From Ignavibacteria bacterium (GTDB lineage: Bacteria > Bacteroidota > Ignavibacteria > UBA10030), in assembly GCA_016873805.1 (NCBI GenBank), contig VGVZ01000001.1, positions 1-64,000 of the forward strand: a stretch of DNA of 64,000 nt, given 5' to 3'. The position numbers and the translations under genes are program-made. The notes under the pieces are model-generated. The model was not told the origin of the DNA, did no database searches, and was given only the letters and a program-made list of their open reading frames with translations. This document shows, piece by piece, positions 63,482 through 64,000 of this stretch (positions are counted from its first letter, which is position 1; each line of letters starts with the position of its first letter).

Positions 63482-64000
63482 TTAGGGAGATGGTTTCGCT
63501 GCGTTTGGCGCACCGTCGTCGGATTCGGTCATTTCTCGCTTGAGTCGAACGTTGTTCCCGGTCCAGATCGGGAGGACAGGAACTGAATCGACCGCGCCGC
63601 AGGTTTTGAGGTCTTCTTTGAATCCGATTTCAATGAGGTACTTCCCGTGCTCCGAATTCTTGAGCATCCTCGGAATCGACCGACCCAGGCTCCTGAACAG
63701 CTTCCGAGCAGCAAGCGCAGCGTCCGTCGTTTCGACAGAGGGATTCTTCGACTCGAGGAGCCGATCGATGATCATCCCTGCGCAGACAGTATCCTCGAGG
63801 CTGAACCCGCCGACAACGGGCGAACGTCCGGCACACAGGATCAGAAAATCTTCGTTGAGCTCCTGAAGAAACTCGACCACCTTTGAGACGTTGTTGAATC
63901 CCCCCACAACCATTTTGCGCGCATGGCGTCCCTTCACGAGGGCCACCGACCCATTGGTGGAACAAAAGATAATGGACTTCCCCTTCACATTTGCCTCACT
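63482..64000 (-). CDS. 2-phosphosulfolactate phosphatase-like (ComB), 5' end cut by window edge
   Basis: A partial gene: the frame is open to base 64000, so the N-terminus lies outside the window and the visible 172 codons are the C-terminal part. The block SIIFCSTNGSVAL, ILCAGRSPVVGGFSLEDTVCAG and the closing KSNEHGKYL-like segment (NSEHGKYLIEIGF) match the ComB family. In methanogens ComB hydrolyses 2-phosphosulfolactate in coenzyme M synthesis; in bacteria the role is unclear, possibly sulfolactate or sulfonolipid metabolism. The GTG at 63988 is internal. Confidence 0.85.
   Translation of the reverse strand, partial: SEANVKGKSIIFCSTNGSVALVKGRHARKMVVGGFNNVSKVVEFLQELNEDFLILCAGRSPVVGGFSLEDTVCAGMIIDRLLESKNPSVETTDAALAARKLFRSLGRSIPRMLKNSEHGKYLIEIGFKEDLKTCGAVDSVPVLPIWTGNNVRLKREMTESDDGAPNAAKPSP

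Noticed and set aside
1-64000. tRNA, rRNA, riboswitch and phage genes
   Set aside because: No cloverleaf-like, ribosomal or known aptamer sequence was recognised by eye in the intergenic regions, and no phage structural or integrase gene was seen.

Overview
The window is a protein-dense stretch of a diderm bacterium that looks like the Bacteroidota/Ignavibacteriota (FCB) lineage. This is judged from family content, not from a marker tree. The pointers are two TonB-dependent receptors with an N-terminal carboxypeptidase-regulatory-like domain, a DUF4249 lipoprotein partner, a DUF5686 protein, a DUF4905-like protein, LolA, and several signal-peptide outer-membrane barrels. No rRNA, tRNA or CRISPR array was seen. 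Nearly every gene lies on the minus strand. The only plausible plus-strand genes are two tiny ones at 35.3-35.9 kb. Many neighbours overlap by exactly four bases (ATGA or GTGA), and several starts below were corrected on that basis.

Layout, left to right. 1-7570: a three-gene cassette that looks like DNA defence: a PLD-nuclease/SF2-helicase fusion, a DUF1016 (YhcG-type) PD-(D/E)XK nuclease, and an Eco57I-type adenine methyltransferase that runs off the left edge. 7.7-16.3 kb: an S41 peptidase lipoprotein, an outer-membrane protein, a small lipoprotein, a sialate O-acetylesterase-like enzyme, an alpha/alpha-toroid protein, a DUF5686 protein, dispersed palindromes, and a tandem hairpin array. 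16.3-24.7 kb: a membrane Fe-S/cytochrome b oxidoreductase, a PhzF-like protein, a DUF4905-like protein, a DUF4249/TonB-receptor pair and an aminotransferase. 24.8-35 kb: transketolase, a YbaK deacylase, a methyltransferase, a PabB-PabC fusion, PspC, DUF4198, ArfB and an S9 peptidase.

35.3-48.1 kb: two small plus-strand genes, a second TonB receptor, then a peptide-handling group: M29-like aminopeptidase, a 47-residue membrane protein, an MFS transporter, PepD dipeptidase, a PqqD-like protein and an OPT oligopeptide transporter. Proline dehydrogenase and a MuiA-family protein follow. 48.3-49.8 kb: a REP-associated tyrosine transposase (RAYT) with REP hairpins, a broken second copy and a 332-bp direct repeat.

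49.9-64 kb: an outer-membrane protein, SpmA/SpmB-type membrane proteins, a fusion of two polyprenol-kinase-like domains, DNA polymerase III delta, an NSS transporter with a 40-residue MetS-type subunit, cyclophilin, UppP, a barrel protein, a UPF0104 flippase-like protein, LolA, FtsK, and a ComB-like phosphatase cut by the right edge. Recurrent themes are peptide and amino-acid uptake and degradation, envelope biogenesis, and isoprenoid-lipid recycling.
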